Shown one piece after another: positions 44,571 to 53,384 of a stretch of DNA of 54,552 nt. The first letter of the stretch is position 1. Each line of letters opens with the position of its first letter. The notes under the pieces are model-generated. The model worked only from the letters and a program-made list of their open reading frames with translations. It searched no databases and was not told the origin of the DNA. Made by a program: the position numbers and the translations under genes. The stretch comes from Fidelibacterota bacterium (GTDB lineage: Bacteria; Fidelibacterota; Marinisomatia; Marinisomatales; TCS55), in assembly GCA_014382015.1 (NCBI GenBank), contig JACNKN010000051.1:1-54552 (forward strand), given 5' to 3'.

Positions 44571-45449
44571 ATGAAAGGAATTATATTGGCTGGCGGCAGC
44601 GGCACACGGCTATATCCTGTTACAAAAGTGGCCAGTAAACAGCTCATGCCCATCTACGATAAACCCATGGTTTATTATCCACTGTCCACTTTAATGCTGG
44701 CGGGCATAAAGGAGATTCTGGTTATTTCTACACCAGACGATACACCGAAATATGAATATTTACTTGGAGATGGATCCCAATTAGGAATGTCCATTTCGTA
44801 TAAAGTGCAGCCATCGCCGGACGGATTGGCACAAGCATTTATTTTGGGAGACGAATTCATCGGCGATGATGATGTCTGCCTCATTCTTGGGGATAATGTA
44901 TTTTACGGCGGACAGTTGCCGGAACGACTTCAAAAAAGTGTGAAGACAGTTGAAGCTACACAAAATGCAGTAGTTTTTGGATATTATGTAAACGATCCGG
45001 AACGGTATGGCGTTGTGGAATTTGATTCAAAGGGGCAAGCAGTATCTATCGAGGAGAAACCGGAATCACCAAAAAGTAATTATGCAGTATCGGGATTATA
45101 TTTCTACCCAAATGATGTAGTGACGATTGCCAAAAATCAAAAGCCATCATCCAGAGGTGAGTTAGAAATCACCGATGTAAATAAAACATTTCTGACTAAA
45201 AAACGTTTAAAGGTAGAACAAATGGGCCGAGGGTATGCATGGCTGGATACGGGGACTCATGATTCTTTGTTAGAGGCCTCCCAATTTGTCCAAACATTAG
45301 AAAAACGTCAGGGAATGAAAATATCCTGTATTGAAGAAATAGCATTTAGAATGGGTTATATTGACAAGGCTGAATTGGTATCCTTGGGAAATGAAATGGT
45401 CAACAACCAATACGGTCAGTATTTATTAAAAATTGCAGCAAATGAATAG
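44571..45449 (+). CDS. rmlA: Glucose-1-phosphate thymidylyltransferase
   Basis: A 292-residue nucleotidyltransferase making dTDP-glucose for rhamnose and other surface sugars. The N-terminal [17 protein letters not shown] and [17 protein letters not shown] motifs, [10 protein letters not shown], and [19 protein letters not shown] are diagnostic. GAGGA lies about five bases before the ATG. The other rml genes are not here, so it stands alone; galE at 51.4 kb is a second sugar-nucleotide gene. Confidence 0.96.
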   Translation: MKGIILAGGSGTRLYPVTKVASKQLMPIYDKPMVYYPLSTLMLAGIKEILVISTPDDTPKYEYLLGDGSQLGMSISYKVQPSPDGLAQAFILGDEFIGDDDVCLILGDNVFYGGQLPERLQKSVKTVEATQNAVVFGYYVNDPERYGVVEFDSKGQAVSIEEKPESPKSNYAVSGLYFYPNDVVTIAKNQKPSSRGELEITDVNKTFLTKKRLKVEQMGRGYAWLDTGTHDSLLEASQFVQTLEKRQGMKISCIEEIAFRMGYIDKAELVSLGNEMVNNQYGQYLLKIAANE

Positions 45450-45483
45450 ACATTTAATTTTGAATTAAAGACCAAAACTCGTA

Positions 45484-45505
45484 GTACAGACATTCCTGTC
45501 TGTAC
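45484..45505. repeat. Perfect 9-bp hairpin between convergent genes
   Basis: GTACAGACA and TGTCTGTAC pair around the loop TTCC. It lies in the 82-base gap between convergent rmlA and arsC. Similar hairpins with CAGACATTCCTGTCTG cores occur as intergenic repeats in many genomes. It could also act as a two-way terminator, though no T run is clear. Confidence 0.6.
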
Positions 45506-45531
45506 AAAACAAGGTGCGGCCACAGTTTCAG

Positions 45532-45951
45532 TTAATGCAATTCTAAAAAAGATTCAAGCCGACGACGAATATCTCTCCTTGTTTCCCGAAAACTATCTAA
45601 TTGATTGGCGTTAAAATTCCACCCCCGAAACGGGTCCTCAATGCTCCAATGGATGCGCTCAACATCACCGGGAAAAGTGGGGCATAATTGGTTTGCATTA
45701 TCACAGACCGTAATAACAATGTCAATTCCCACATTAAGATAATCATCCACATAATCTGATATATGATGTGAAATATCAATCCCGATTTCTTCCATAACAG
45801 CAATACTCATAGAATGGACCCTGCTGGGGTGGGATCCGGCGCTGAATACATCAAATTGATCAGGAGCCATATCCTGGAGTAATCCATGGGCAATTTGAGA
45901 TCGGCATGCATTCCCGGTGCATATAAAGAGGACTTTTTTCTTATTTGACAT
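45532..45951 (-). CDS. arsC: Arsenate reductase (thioredoxin-coupled, LMW-PTP fold)
   Basis: A 139-residue LMW phosphatase-fold protein. The P-loop CTGNACRS has catalytic Cys11. The redox pair Cys83 and Cys90 in TVCDNANQLCP is the mark of thioredoxin-coupled ArsC. It reduces arsenate to arsenite. ATG at 45951 gives a standard N-terminus; a GTG at 46005 would overlap the start region of the divergent methylase. No other ars gene is near. Confidence 0.9.
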   Translation of the reverse strand: MSNKKKVLFICTGNACRSQIAHGLLQDMAPDQFDVFSAGSHPSRVHSMSIAVMEEIGIDISHHISDYVDDYLNVGIDIVITVCDNANQLCPTFPGDVERIHWSIEDPFRGWNFNANQLDSFRETRRDIRRRLESFLELH

Positions 45952-46025
45952 GGGAAAATTTAGGTTCTTAAAATATTGAATGGAATTCCTGTTTTGTAGT
46001 GCCACGATATCATAAATTTTCCCCT

Positions 46026-46862
46026 ATGTCTATAGAGCAGAACGAACCGTTATTCACCAATCCCTTAGAAGCTGTTCGCGGTTTAACCATAAATGATTTG
46101 AATAAATATCTTCCCGCAGTTCAAAAAGTGGAAGATATTTCAATGACAGCAGATCAAATTAAGGATGGCGTTTTTTTAGGATTATGTCTTGATGGACTCA
46201 AAAAAATTCCAGATAGTTCCATTGATCTAATTATTGCAGATCCGCCCGAATCACCGTGGCGCAGTATCAATCAGCGTGGGAATCCCATGACCATACAAGA
46301 ATATTTTCAGTGGAATGAAAACTGGCTGAAAGAAAGTGCACGTGTATTAAAACCAACTGGAGCAATTTATCTAATTTCCGGATGGCGTTATTCAGGCATG
46401 TACCATTCACTTTTAAATACGGAATTCCAGATTCAGACACGAATCACATGGCGGAATTCAACCCCAAAAGATCAATCAAAACCACTGACATGGATTAACC
46501 GGATTTCAGATATTTGGTTTGCAACAAAATCAAATGAATTTATGTTCAATCAAGAAGCAGTAACTGAAAGAAGCAATCAAATGAATCCTGAGAGTGCGAT
46601 TGAAATGGGTGTCACTAATTTATGGAGTGATATTATGGATATCCAGGTTGGGTCCACGGTTAAAATGGAGGGGGACAAACCGGAGCAATTGATTCAGCGA
46701 ATATTAACAGCGTCCAGTTTTAAGTTAAATTGGGTAGTGGATCCATTTACGAGGAGTGGTGGTGTAGGCGTAATTGCAAAAAAAATGGGTCGTCGATTCA
46801 TTGGATTTGAATCAGATCAGGATCAATTATTAATGGCAATGAAACGCATAGATAAAGAGTAA
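46026..46862 (+). CDS. DNA methyltransferase (N4-cytosine/N6-adenine type), solitary
   Basis: A 278-residue AdoMet-dependent methylase. Catalytic motif IV is IADPPESPW and motif I is DPFTRSGGVGVIAKKMGRRFIGFE near the C-terminus, so the order is that of beta-class enzymes. The fourth residue after DPP is Glu, where Tyr, Phe or Trp is usual. The motif I glycine pattern is also changed (SGGVG). The ATG at 46026 gives a natural start; a GTG at 45999 is possible. No restriction gene is adjacent, so it is probably an orphan methylase for gene control or DNA marking. The target is unknown. Confidence 0.82.
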   Translation: MSIEQNEPLFTNPLEAVRGLTINDLNKYLPAVQKVEDISMTADQIKDGVFLGLCLDGLKKIPDSSIDLIIADPPESPWRSINQRGNPMTIQEYFQWNENWLKESARVLKPTGAIYLISGWRYSGMYHSLLNTEFQIQTRITWRNSTPKDQSKPLTWINRISDIWFATKSNEFMFNQEAVTERSNQMNPESAIEMGVTNLWSDIMDIQVGSTVKMEGDKPEQLIQRILTASSFKLNWVVDPFTRSGGVGVIAKKMGRRFIGFESDQDQLLMAMKRIDKE

Positions 46863-46866
46863 AACA

Positions 46867-47310
46867 ATGAGCACATTTGAACAAATTCAAAAAGATATGT
46901 ATGTCGCAATGAAAGCGGGAGAAAAAGAAAAATCCGGGACGCTCAGGACCACACTGGCAAAACTGAAAGACAAGCGAATCGAAAAAAGAGAAGACCTTTC
47001 TGAATCCGAAGAAATCAAGGTCTTGCGAACGTTGGTGAAACAAAGAAAAGAATCAGTTGAGATGTTTGAAAAGGGCGGTCGAAAAGAATTGGCATCAGCT
47101 GAAAAAGCAGAAATTAAAATTTTAAACAATTATTTACCTCAAATGATGCCGGAAGATGAAATTAGGAATATTGTAAAAACTGTGGCAGAAGAAGTGGGTG
47201 CAACCTCCATGGCAGATATGGGTAAAATTATGCCGGAAGTTATGAAACGGGGAAAAGGATTGATTGATGGAAAAACAGCCCAACAATTTGTGAGCGAACT
47301 TTTTGGTTAA
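46867..47310 (+). CDS. yqeY: GatB/YqeY domain protein
   Basis: A 147-residue protein of the YqeY family, related to the tail of GatB, which binds tRNA in Glu/Asp amidotransferase. Blocks such as LRTTLAKLKDKRIEKRE, RKESVEMFEKGGRKELA and YLPQMMPEDEI are conserved, and the C-terminal MGKIMPEVMKRGKGLIDGK is diagnostic. It starts four bases after the methylase stop. yqeY near dnaG is a known order in bacteria; here a broken gene lies between them. Confidence 0.92.
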   Translation: MSTFEQIQKDMYVAMKAGEKEKSGTLRTTLAKLKDKRIEKREDLSESEEIKVLRTLVKQRKESVEMFEKGGRKELASAEKAEIKILNNYLPQMMPEDEIRNIVKTVAEEVGATSMADMGKIMPEVMKRGKGLIDGKTAQQFVSELFG

Positions 47311-47343
47311 ATCGGTTAAGTTTTTTGGTAAGGAAGCCAGATT

Positions 47344-47746
47344 TTGGGCATAAAGTCATTTCATGATTTAGATGTTTATAACAATTCCTATGAGGGCTGT
47401 ATTTTTGTAATGAAAAAAGTTTTACCCAGACTCCCCCCAGAAGAAAAATATGACCTAAGGGACCAATTAAGTCGATCATCAAAAGCAGTACCCCGTTTAA
47501 TTGCTGAAGGGTATGCGAAACGACATCAAAAATATGGGTTTCATAAATATTTAGATGACGCAATGGCCGAATCCAATTGAAACAGTTGTTGGTTTAGAAA
47601 TGTGTCGCGATCTGTATGGTAAAAACATGGGAGATTTTGATTTAACTACTTTAATTGATTCTTATGATAAAACGGGAAGAATGATTTATAATTTAGCAAA
47701 ATCATGGACAACATTTACAGATGGCAGAAGGGATCGGGCGTCTTAA
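47344..47746 (+). pseudogene. Four-helix-bundle protein (23S rRNA-IVS type), frameshifted
   Basis: Two overlapping frames together encode one family member. The first (from TTG 47344) has FHDLDVYNNSYEG and LSRSSKAVPRLIAEGYAKR. It stops at 47580, after AESN. The second frame continues ETVVGLEMCRDLYGK to DKTGRMIYNLAKSW, up to 47746. Removing one T near 47574-47577 (AATTGAAAC to AATGAAAC) joins them with no loss. This is either a real disabling frameshift or a sequence error. These proteins are often encoded in 23S rRNA insertions or as stand-alone mobile genes; no rRNA is here. It interrupts the yqeY-cvpA-dnaG order. Confidence 0.8.
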
Positions 47747-47763
47747 CCGATAGACCTAAACGA

Positions 47764-48300
47764 ATGATTGACGCTTTAGGAATATTTTTCATCATTGCCA
47801 TGGGCTTGCTTGGGTTCCGACGAGGATTGGTTGAAGAAATGGGTCGCCTGCTAGGGATCATATTAGCTTCGGTATTTGCCCTCCGCTTATATGTTGGTTT
47901 AGGATCCTTCCTCATGGAATGGGTACCCGTTGATGTATGGCTTCTTTTTGTGTTAAGCTACATTGTCATTTTTTCCGGGGTATTGTTAATAGCCAGGGTG
48001 GTTACAAAATTGATTCATTTTTTGTTTTTGTCTAAAAGTACAAAATGGGCCAATAGAGTAATGGGCACCGTTTTTGGATTAATGAAAGGGGCATTGGTTG
48101 TCATGATGTTTTTTTGGATGGTGGAGCTTTTCCCCAATCGTGAATCCTCAAATATTATCATGAGTGAATCCAAGATGGTCCAGCGAATGATTCATGTTCG
48201 AAAATCAATAATCAAGACATTCAACTGGCGTGATCCGGTAGAATTAGGTGAAAAAACAATTCGGGAGTTTTTAAATACAATGGAAGATAATCGTGGCTAG
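47764..48300 (+). CDS. cvpA: CvpA-family inner-membrane protein
   Basis: A 178-residue protein with four hydrophobic segments and the CvpA start MIDALGIFFIIAMGLLGFRRGLVEEMGRL, followed by SYIVIFSGVLLIARVV. CvpA proteins affect envelope and membrane homeostasis. An upstream ATG at 47704 would lie inside the broken gene, so 47764 is preferred; the ribosome site is weak. Its stop overlaps the GTG of dnaG, so the two are coupled. Confidence 0.85.
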   Translation: MIDALGIFFIIAMGLLGFRRGLVEEMGRLLGIILASVFALRLYVGLGSFLMEWVPVDVWLLFVLSYIVIFSGVLLIARVVTKLIHFLFLSKSTKWANRVMGTVFGLMKGALVVMMFFWMVELFPNRESSNIIMSESKMVQRMIHVRKSIIKTFNWRDPVELGEKTIREFLNTMEDNRG

Positions 48301-50038
48301 AATTCCCCAGGAAACCATTGATCGTATTCATGATACTGCTGATATCTTGGATGTAGTTTCCCGCCATGTTGATTTAAAAAAGCGTGGACGAAACTTTTTC
48401 GGATTATGTCCTTTTCACAACGAAAAAACACCCTCATTCAGTGTGGCACCAGAGAAGGGTATTTATCACTGTTTTGGATGTGGAAATGGTGGAAATGCTG
48501 TCAATTTTATTATGGAATTTGAGAAAATCAGTTTTGTGGAAGCCATCCAGCAGTTGGGGGATCAATTTGGCGTTCCCGTTGAATTTACAGGAACAGATGA
48601 ATCAAAAGAATTTTTTACTCATTTATATGAGATTCACCAATTGGCAACGGATTTATATCATAAAGCGCTTTTTTCAAATCGCGGTGAAGAAGCAAAAAAA
48701 TATTTATTGGATCGTGGATTAAGTGAGGCATCCTTAAAATTGTTTAAGGTAGGTTTTGCTCCTACCGGTTCGTCTTTTTTATGGAATGCAGTAAAAACAA
48801 AGGATTATACTCGGGAGGTTTTAGAGAAATCCGGATTATTTGGTTTTTCTAACAATGATGTTTACGATCGGTTTCGCTCCCGGATTATGTTTCCCATTTC
48901 CAATGCATCGGGGAAAATAATTGCTTTTGGCGGCCGTGTATTTGGAACAGATGATCCAGCAAAATATATGAATTCCCCGGAAACACCGCTGTACAGAAAA
49001 AGTGAAATATTTTATGGATTAAACCTAACGCGGGATAATATTCGAAAGAGTGAGTCAGCCATTTTAGTCGAAGGATATACAGATTTGATTCAACTATTTC
49101 AGGCAGGAATCAAAAATGTTGTAGCTGTTTCCGGTACAGCATTCACAGAAAAACATGTTCAGCAAATCCGCCGGTTTTCTTCAAAAGTATATTTGGCTTA
49201 TGATGGCGATTCTGCTGGAATTAAAGCAGCCCTTAGGGCAGGATACGTTCTTCTGAAAGGCGGCGTTGAGCCCCATATAATCGAAATACCGGACGGAATG
49301 GACCCCGATGATTGGATTCAGAAAGATGGAGGAAAAGAATTCAAGTCCATAGGAATTAAAAAGGCATCTGGATTGTTAAGATTCCATTTAAAGACCGCCG
49401 GGTTTAAAGAATTATCTTCTTCTGAACGATCCAATGTCATTAAGGAAATTTTATCCGAAGCGGCCGGAATCCCTGATCCCATTATACGGCAAGGTTTCAT
49501 TAAAACATTGGCCCAGGTGAGCGGCGTGGAAGAAAACCAAATGGTCCATATGTTTTCTCAGCAACTCAGAAAAAAACGATCATATTCAAAACAGGAAGAA
49601 TCCAAAAATAGCACTCAATTATTTACCACTGTTAATGCGAAAGCAGAATTGGGAATCATCAAAGTACTCGCAGGGGACAATGCAGAAGCCAAAGAATTGA
49701 TAAAAGAAAAACTGGATATGAATCAATTGGAAAATGATCAGTTAAAAAAGCTGGCTCAATTATTAATAAAAAAAGCGCATATAAACCCAGCAGAAATTAT
49801 TGCATCATTTGATGCAGCAGAAGACCGTGAAATAGTCAGTCGAATACTGATGGAAGAAGATGAATTGACGGAACCCATTCAAATGGCAGAGGAATGTTTA
49901 AACACAATATCCAAAGTTTCCGTTAAAGAAAAGATCCGTGGTCTTAGAATTAAAATTCGTGAAAAAGAAGCAGAAGGCGAAGATGCAATAGAACTGATGA
50001 TGGAAGTGGTCCAATTGCAAAAGGAAATCAATGGTTAG
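48293..50038 (+). CDS. dnaG: DNA primase
   Basis: A 581-residue primase. The N-terminal zinc finger has Cys39, His42, Cys60 and Cys63. The TOPRIM domain with VEGYTDLIQLFQAGI and YLAYDGDSAGIKAA follows. The C-terminal DnaB-binding part is divergent. The start is GTG, overlapping the cvpA stop by eight bases. It makes RNA primers for replication. The next gene overlaps by eight bases, so it may be coexpressed. Confidence 0.96.
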   Translation: MARIPQETIDRIHDTADILDVVSRHVDLKKRGRNFFGLCPFHNEKTPSFSVAPEKGIYHCFGCGNGGNAVNFIMEFEKISFVEAIQQLGDQFGVPVEFTGTDESKEFFTHLYEIHQLATDLYHKALFSNRGEEAKKYLLDRGLSEASLKLFKVGFAPTGSSFLWNAVKTKDYTREVLEKSGLFGFSNNDVYDRFRSRIMFPISNASGKIIAFGGRVFGTDDPAKYMNSPETPLYRKSEIFYGLNLTRDNIRKSESAILVEGYTDLIQLFQAGIKNVVAVSGTAFTEKHVQQIRRFSSKVYLAYDGDSAGIKAALRAGYVLLKGGVEPHIIEIPDGMDPDDWIQKDGGKEFKSIGIKKASGLLRFHLKTAGFKELSSSERSNVIKEILSEAAGIPDPIIRQGFIKTLAQVSGVEENQMVHMFSQQLRKKRSYSKQEESKNSTQLFTTVNAKAELGIIKVLAGDNAEAKELIKEKLDMNQLENDQLKKLAQLLIKKAHINPAEIIASFDAAEDREIVSRILMEEDELTEPIQMAEECLNTISKVSVKEKIRGLRIKIREKEAEGEDAIELMMEVVQLQKEING

Positions 50039-50480
50039 AATTGTAACATTTATCTTTTTGAGTACATTTTTAGTTTCCCAGGAAATTGATTGGAATGAAA
50101 AGCCTACTCCGATCACGGCGATTCATATTTTTTGTGATACAGAGGGGATTCCCATTTTTGTGGATGGAATTCAAGTCGGTGCTTCACCCGTGAAAGATCC
50201 GGTTCAGGTAGCACCAGGATGGCACCAAGTGAGTTATTTTCCGCCGGAGTTAACCGTGAGTACGCGTTCAATTGCTCAAAACAGAAAAATGCGGGATATG
50301 ATAAAATTGGCACGTCAGGATGTATTAGTGGAAGAAGGAAAAACAATTCGAGTCGTGCTTAGTTATCGATCTATAGAAGCGGAAGCGATGGAATATGAGC
50401 GAAAACTATCCAGTAGTCGTTGGGTAGGGTTGGGTATGGTCTTTACCGTATTCAGTCTCATTGCCTGGGGATTGATGTAA
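50031..50480 (+). CDS. PEGA-domain-like exported protein with C-terminal anchor
   Basis: A 149-residue protein with an N-terminal signal (about 1-16), a PEGA-type segment (GIPIFVDGIQVGASPV, PGWHQVSYFPPE), a charged helix, and a C-terminal transmembrane helix (RWVGLGMVFTVFSLIAWGLM). PEGA domains are surface or periplasmic beta-modules of unclear role. It overlaps dnaG by eight bases and directly precedes the next gene. Confidence 0.78.
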   Translation: MVRIVTFIFLSTFLVSQEIDWNEKPTPITAIHIFCDTEGIPIFVDGIQVGASPVKDPVQVAPGWHQVSYFPPELTVSTRSIAQNRKMRDMIKLARQDVLVEEGKTIRVVLSYRSIEAEAMEYERKLSSSRWVGLGMVFTVFSLIAWGLM

Positions 50481-51353
50481 GTGAAATTATATGTATTAAT
50501 CTTATTGTTGGCAGGCACCGGGCTCAGCCAAGCAGATTCAACCGTAAAGATTTTCTCCACCGATTTAATGAGAACCAATATTCTTATGGGAAAACCCAAA
50601 GAATCCGTAAAAAAAAATGAAGCTCATTTTCGGGCAGTATACTATCCATCGGGAGAATTGAAGACTGTAGAATTTATCCCTGCCAACTGGGACAAAGGGA
50701 GACGCAAAAAGGTAAAATCACCTGCAAAATTGAAATTGTATTACCAAAAATGGAATCCGAAAAAACAAGAATTACTGGAGGGGATAACCAAAAAGGATGC
50801 AAGAGGCGCCCCCCACTATCGAGCAACCTTGGACAATAAAGGATTAGTCCAAGATGTGGATTATTTTAACCGCCACGGAAAGATTTTATGGACCTATCAT
50901 ATGCGCTGGGATGATGAGGGAAAATCTTCTGAATATGATATTGAATTTTATTCGAATCGAAATTTGTCAGAATTGAATCATGAATTATTTGCCCCGGATT
51001 TGAGTACCATTCGTCCCGGATGGATGGCCAGGTATCAAATAAACAATCAAGGGATCACGCGGGGGGTGAAAGTATTCGATCAATACGAAAACTTGTATTA
51101 TTTTTATGAGTTTAACTATGGGAAAAATGGCTTAAAGTCTAAATATTATCGAGCGGATTCAACTTTAGTGGGTAGCCATATAGTCAGATTTGGAGAAAAT
51201 AGAAAACCGACGCGCTTTACGTATTACAATGAAAATGGAATTATGAAAAATGCGATCATGTATGAATATCCAGATGATGCAGAAAAAATCATATCCCAAA
51301 TTAACAGCAAAGGAGAAGTTATTGAGCGACGAATTATTCCAAAAAAGGAATAA
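50481..51353 (+). CDS. Exported protein with YwqK/MORN-like repeats
   Basis: A 290-residue protein with a signal peptide (about 1-16). It is rich in YxxxG-like strands: YYPSGELKTVEF, YFNRHGKILWTY, YYNENGIMKNAIM. These resemble the repeats of the YwqK/antitoxin-component family, not a named enzyme. GTG at 50481 follows the previous stop at once. I do not know its function. Confidence 0.72.
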   Translation: MKLYVLILLLAGTGLSQADSTVKIFSTDLMRTNILMGKPKESVKKNEAHFRAVYYPSGELKTVEFIPANWDKGRRKKVKSPAKLKLYYQKWNPKKQELLEGITKKDARGAPHYRATLDNKGLVQDVDYFNRHGKILWTYHMRWDDEGKSSEYDIEFYSNRNLSELNHELFAPDLSTIRPGWMARYQINNQGITRGVKVFDQYENLYYFYEFNYGKNGLKSKYYRADSTLVGSHIVRFGENRKPTRFTYYNENGIMKNAIMYEYPDDAEKIISQINSKGEVIERRIIPKKE

Positions 51354-51396
51354 GAATTCTTTGCAAAATACTGCACATGAAAAAAGGAATTTATAA

Positions 51397-52353
51397 ATGA
51401 AAATTTTAGTGACAGGTGGCGCCGGATATATCGGATCTCATGTGGTATTAACATTATGTGAGAGTGGGTACAGTGTAGTGGTATTAGACGATCTTTCGTC
51501 CGGAAATAGAAATGCTGTGGATGGTCGTGCCCAGTTTATTCAAGGATCAACCTTAAACAATAATGATGTAGCTACTGCATTAAATGGGGTGGATGCTGTA
51601 ATTCATTTAGCCGCATTCAAAGCAGCGGGAGAATCCATGGTAGACCCGGGGAAGTATTCCCACAATAATATTGCGGGCACAATTTCTTTACTTAACGCAA
51701 TGATAACGAATAAAGTGGATAAATTTATTTTTTCTTCTACAGCTGCCGTATACGGTTATCCAAAATTTTTACCCATTGATGAAAACCATCCTCTCGAACC
51801 CATTAACTATTATGGATTTACCAAACTGGAAATTGAACGTATTTTAAAATGGTATGGCGAATTGAAAGGATTAAAGTTCGCCGCATTACGTTATTTTAAT
51901 GCTGCGGGGTATGATCCTGAAGGAAGGATTAAATTTCTGGAAAAGAATCCGGCAAATTTAATTCCCATTGTGATGGAAGTGGCTTCAGGAAGGCGAGAAA
52001 AAATGGATGTATTTGGTGATGATTATGATACCGCAGACGGGACCGGTGTCCGGGATTATATTCATGTAACCGATTTAGCATCAGCCCACGTAAAGGCCAT
52101 TGAATATTTAAATGACAATGACAGTATTACGGTAAATCTGGCCACGGGAGAAAGCCATTCCGTTTTGGATATTATTCATGAAACAAAAAAAGTTTCTAAT
52201 AAAGAAATTCCATATAATATTGTAGACCGTCGCCCGGGTGATCCTGCTGAATTATATGCGGGTACATCATTGGCATTTGACCAATTGGATTGGAAAGCAA
52301 ATCATTCCGGGTTGAAATCATTGATTGAAACAACATGGGAAGTCTATAAATAA
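51397..52353 (+). CDS. galE: UDP-glucose 4-epimerase
   Basis: A 318-residue extended SDR. NAD-binding GGAGYIGSHVV is at residues 7-17. The active Ser-Tyr-Lys triad is in FSSTAAVYG and YYGFTKLEIE. GVRDYIHVTDLASAH and NLATGESHSVLDII are GalE features. It interconverts UDP-glucose and UDP-galactose for surface polysaccharides. AAGGA lies about ten bases before the ATG. The deoxynucleoside kinase gene starts immediately after its stop. Confidence 0.94.
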   Translation: MKILVTGGAGYIGSHVVLTLCESGYSVVVLDDLSSGNRNAVDGRAQFIQGSTLNNNDVATALNGVDAVIHLAAFKAAGESMVDPGKYSHNNIAGTISLLNAMITNKVDKFIFSSTAAVYGYPKFLPIDENHPLEPINYYGFTKLEIERILKWYGELKGLKFAALRYFNAAGYDPEGRIKFLEKNPANLIPIVMEVASGRREKMDVFGDDYDTADGTGVRDYIHVTDLASAHVKAIEYLNDNDSITVNLATGESHSVLDIIHETKKVSNKEIPYNIVDRRPGDPAELYAGTSLAFDQLDWKANHSGLKSLIETTWEVYK

Positions 52354-52971
52354 ATGAAAAAAAAATCATTCATTGGTCTTGCCGGAAATATCGGTGTAGG
52401 TAAAACAACATTTACAAAAAAAATGGCCGATGCTTTTGGCTGGTCTCCTTTTTATGAATCTGTGGCTGATAATCCATACCTCAGTGATTTTTATGGAGAT
52501 ATGAAACGCTGGAGTTTCAATCTGCAGATTTATTTTTTACATCACCGGTTTAAAGCTCAGAAAGAAATATTGGAATTAGATGATGGTGTGGTTCAAGATC
52601 GGACTATTTATGAAGATGTAGAAATATTTGCCAGGAATCTTCATGAAATGGGCCGAATGGATGATCGCGATTGGGAAAATTATCAAAACCTATTCAGCAT
52701 TATGACCAGTTACTTACGAAAGCCAAATTTAATTATATACTTGAAAGCATCCACAGATACACTTCAAACGCGAATTCACTCCCGCGGTCGAGATTATGAA
52801 AATTCAATTGATCCGGAATATTTACACCAATTGAATGTCGCCTATGATCAGTGGATTGAAAAATTAAAGGAAATCCCCGTCATGATTGTTGAAACAGACC
52901 AATTTAACATTTTTAATGATACAGATCGGTTTAAGTCCATTTTAGAAGAAGTAAAGAATAAATTGAATTAA
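52354..52971 (+). CDS. Deoxynucleoside kinase (dNK/dGK-dCK family)
   Basis: A 205-residue kinase. P-loop GNIGVGKTTF is near residue 11. The catalytic-base and substrate motif is VVQDRTIYEDVEIF. The LID RGRDYE follows. This fold (human dCK, Drosophila dNK) is different from Tdk at 29.4 kb. It phosphorylates deoxyadenosine, deoxyguanosine or deoxycytidine. It follows galE directly, although the pathways differ. Specificity is not readable from sequence. Confidence 0.92.
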   Translation: MKKKSFIGLAGNIGVGKTTFTKKMADAFGWSPFYESVADNPYLSDFYGDMKRWSFNLQIYFLHHRFKAQKEILELDDGVVQDRTIYEDVEIFARNLHEMGRMDDRDWENYQNLFSIMTSYLRKPNLIIYLKASTDTLQTRIHSRGRDYENSIDPEYLHQLNVAYDQWIEKLKEIPVMIVETDQFNIFNDTDRFKSILEEVKNKLN

Positions 52972-53100
52972 TTATTTTTAATCTCTTTACGCCCGAAATT
53001 TATCCAGCAATTATAGTCGCTCCTATATGGGGGAGATCTCGAAAGGATAGAAGGGGCTAGTAATTAGAGGTTTGTTTTGTTCTGTGTAATAATTAGGTGT
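52972..53100. other. Non-coding gap before the GIY-YIG fragment
   Basis: No gene, RNA or terminator was recognised in this part of the gap. A short pairing CTCC/GGGGAG flanks TATATG near 53020. The fragment that follows begins abruptly after the GTG at 53099. Confidence 0.3.
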
Positions 53101-53263
53101 GAAAAAAGTCAAATCGACCAAAAGTTATGCACCTTTTGATTTGCTTTTAACTGAAGAATTCAAGGATCGAATGTCTGCAAGGCGAAGGGAGAAATATTAT
53201 AAAACAGGATTTGGTAAAAAAGTTTGGATGAAAAAAGTTAAAGACTTAAAAATAAAACCTTAA
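53099..53263 (+). pseudogene. 5'-truncated copy of the GIY-YIG gene
   Basis: Bases 53101-53286 match 53483-53653, the C-terminal half of the intact GIY-YIG gene and its 3' flank, apart from a 15-base insertion. The catalytic N-terminal half is missing, so it cannot be an active nuclease. A GTG at 53099 could start a 54-residue ORF. The extra 15 bases make the tail GKKVWMKKVKDL, which fits the family consensus (G-K-R-F-L-K-K-R-L) better than the intact gene. So the fragment may keep the ancestral tail and the intact gene may have lost 15 bases between the direct repeats AAAAAAGTT. Confidence 0.85.
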
Positions 53264-53279
53264 ATTCCTCGTCCTTTTT

Positions 53280-53336
53280 GGGCCCACCAGACAGCTTGAT
53301 TTTCAATCAAGGTCTGGCAGGTAGCTCAAAAGGTTA
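53280..53336 (+). pseudogene. tRNA 5'-end remnant interrupted by a hairpin
   Basis: GGGCCCA (53280-53286) is the 5' acceptor strand of the tRNA at 53647. TAGCTCAA followed by GGTTA (53322-53336) resembles positions 8-21 of the same tRNA. Between them is a 35-base hairpin (53287-53321: CCAGAC with GTCTGG and CTTGATT with AATCAAG). The D arm has one extra base and differs after GGTTA. This looks like a degenerate partial tRNA copy. Confidence 0.5.
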
Positions 53337-53371
53337 CCCGCCCACCCTCGACTTTCAGGCGGGCAGGTGGG
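53337..53371. repeat. GC-rich hairpin with two alternative pairings
   Basis: CCCGCC (53337-53342) can pair with GGCGGG (53358-53363), or CCCACC (53341-53346) with GGTGGG (53366-53371); the two exclude each other. It carries GGCGGGCAGGTG, shared with the hairpin at 41364. It lies just upstream of the intact GIY-YIG gene. Confidence 0.6.
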
Positions 53372-53384
53372 GAGCAATAAAAAA

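Noticed and set aside
45532-45951. Low-molecular-weight protein tyrosine phosphatase
   Set aside because: The same fold, but the second and third redox cysteines (TVCDNANQLCP) favour arsenate reductase.
47344-47746. 23S rRNA intervening sequence
   Set aside because: The protein family can sit in such insertions, but no rRNA sequence is present here.
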